Source: Pseudoxanthomonas sangjuensis (lineage in GTDB: Bacteria > Pseudomonadota > Gammaproteobacteria > Xanthomonadales > Xanthomonadaceae). Taken from it: 64,000 nucleotides of DNA. The notes under the pieces are model-generated. The model saw only the letters and a list, made by a program, of their open reading frames with translations, did not search any database and was not told where the DNA came from. Position 1 is the first letter of the stretch. Each line of letters opens with the position of its first letter. The translations under genes and the position numbers were made by a program. Below are positions 63,881 through 64,000 of this stretch, piece after piece. The stretch is from contig NZ_PDWR01000004.1 of the NCBI RefSeq assembly GCF_010211755.1, forward strand, positions 106,721 to 170,720. Direction: 5' to 3'.

Positions 63881-64000
63881 CTTATGTCTTTGCTTTCCCC
63901 TACTGTAAGCGCCGAGAGCCCGGTGTGCGCGCCCGATAACGCCTCGGTGTAGCCGCACCGTAATTCAGCAGGGGCCGCACACCGGATCTCGCGTCCCGAC
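63881..64000 (+). mobile_element. Left end of a second IS110-family copy (runs off the window)
   Basis: The last 120 bases repeat the left end of the element at 63149, in the same orientation and at the same position of an attC core. Two single-base gaps distinguish them (CTGTAAGC for CTGTTAAGC, and one G fewer near 63970). The transposase gene, if intact, lies outside the window. Confidence 0.75.

Overview
The window is about 70% GC and densely coded, with short gaps, many 4-nt start/stop overlaps and strong third-position GC bias. Gene content and order point to the gammaproteobacterial family Lysobacteraceae/Xanthomonadaceae (Lysobacter, Luteimonas, Thermomonas or a relative). The best clues are a gshB-linked pilG-pilI-pilJ-pilL/chpA-chpB-chpC cluster arranged as in Xylella, a rfbBACD block, and Xanthomonad-type intergenic palindromes. 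The genus is inference; there is no rRNA or tRNA here to settle it.

Layout. 1-1.03 kb: a low-GC accessory patch with a GIY-YIG (T5orf172-type) protein. 1.04-2.9 kb: a TonB-like protein and gshB on the minus strand. 3.1-14.25 kb: the Pil-Chp chemosensory operon for type IV pili. It encodes a 2010-residue hybrid kinase and a ChpB whose methylesterase domain seems to lack its catalytic serine; no pilH or pilK is present in the cluster. 14.3-21.9 kb: housekeeping genes (rsmE, bioA, nudE, cysQ, mazG, ispB, ssb). 22-25.4 kb: dTDP-L-rhamnose synthesis, rfbBACD. 25.5-30.9 kb: peptide use and transport (OPT transporter, S9 peptidase) and a DUF819 membrane protein. 30.9-34.5 kb: a probable zinc-uptake locus (ZnuD-like receptor with a Gly-Glu-Pro tandem loop, a MerC-domain protein, a Zur-like box between them, and a secreted CTLGYWK protein downstream). 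34.9-42.3 kb: histidine catabolism (hutI, hutF, hutU) interrupted by ogt, a nucleotide-pyrophosphatase lipoprotein and a ThuA protein. 42.4-52.9 kb: MATE and EamA transporters, small enzymes, a ClpP-fold lipoprotein, a DEAD-box helicase carrying an in-frame palindromic repeat, rluF, and an LpxR-type lipid A deacylase. 52.9-63 kb: a Ser/Thr kinase-UspA fusion paired with a calcineurin-type phosphoesterase, a DUF885 peptidase, a cyclophilin, two small regulator/membrane-protein operons (ArsR and PadR types), a PHA depolymerase, a methyltransferase and a HemJ/CopD-like protein.

The most unusual part is the last 900 bases. A lower-GC gene cassette with a Cys-rich orphan gene on the minus strand is bounded by integron-type recombination sequences. 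Both attC junctions are interrupted at the same position by copies of one IS110-family element. The first copy is an internally deleted mini-element whose first and last transposase codons are fused in frame; the second runs off the window. Both left ends keep a long, strongly base-paired non-coding segment of the kind that encodes target-choosing RNA in this IS family. This looks like the distal end of a chromosomal integron array, or an integrase-less attC cluster, colonised by an attC-targeting IS.
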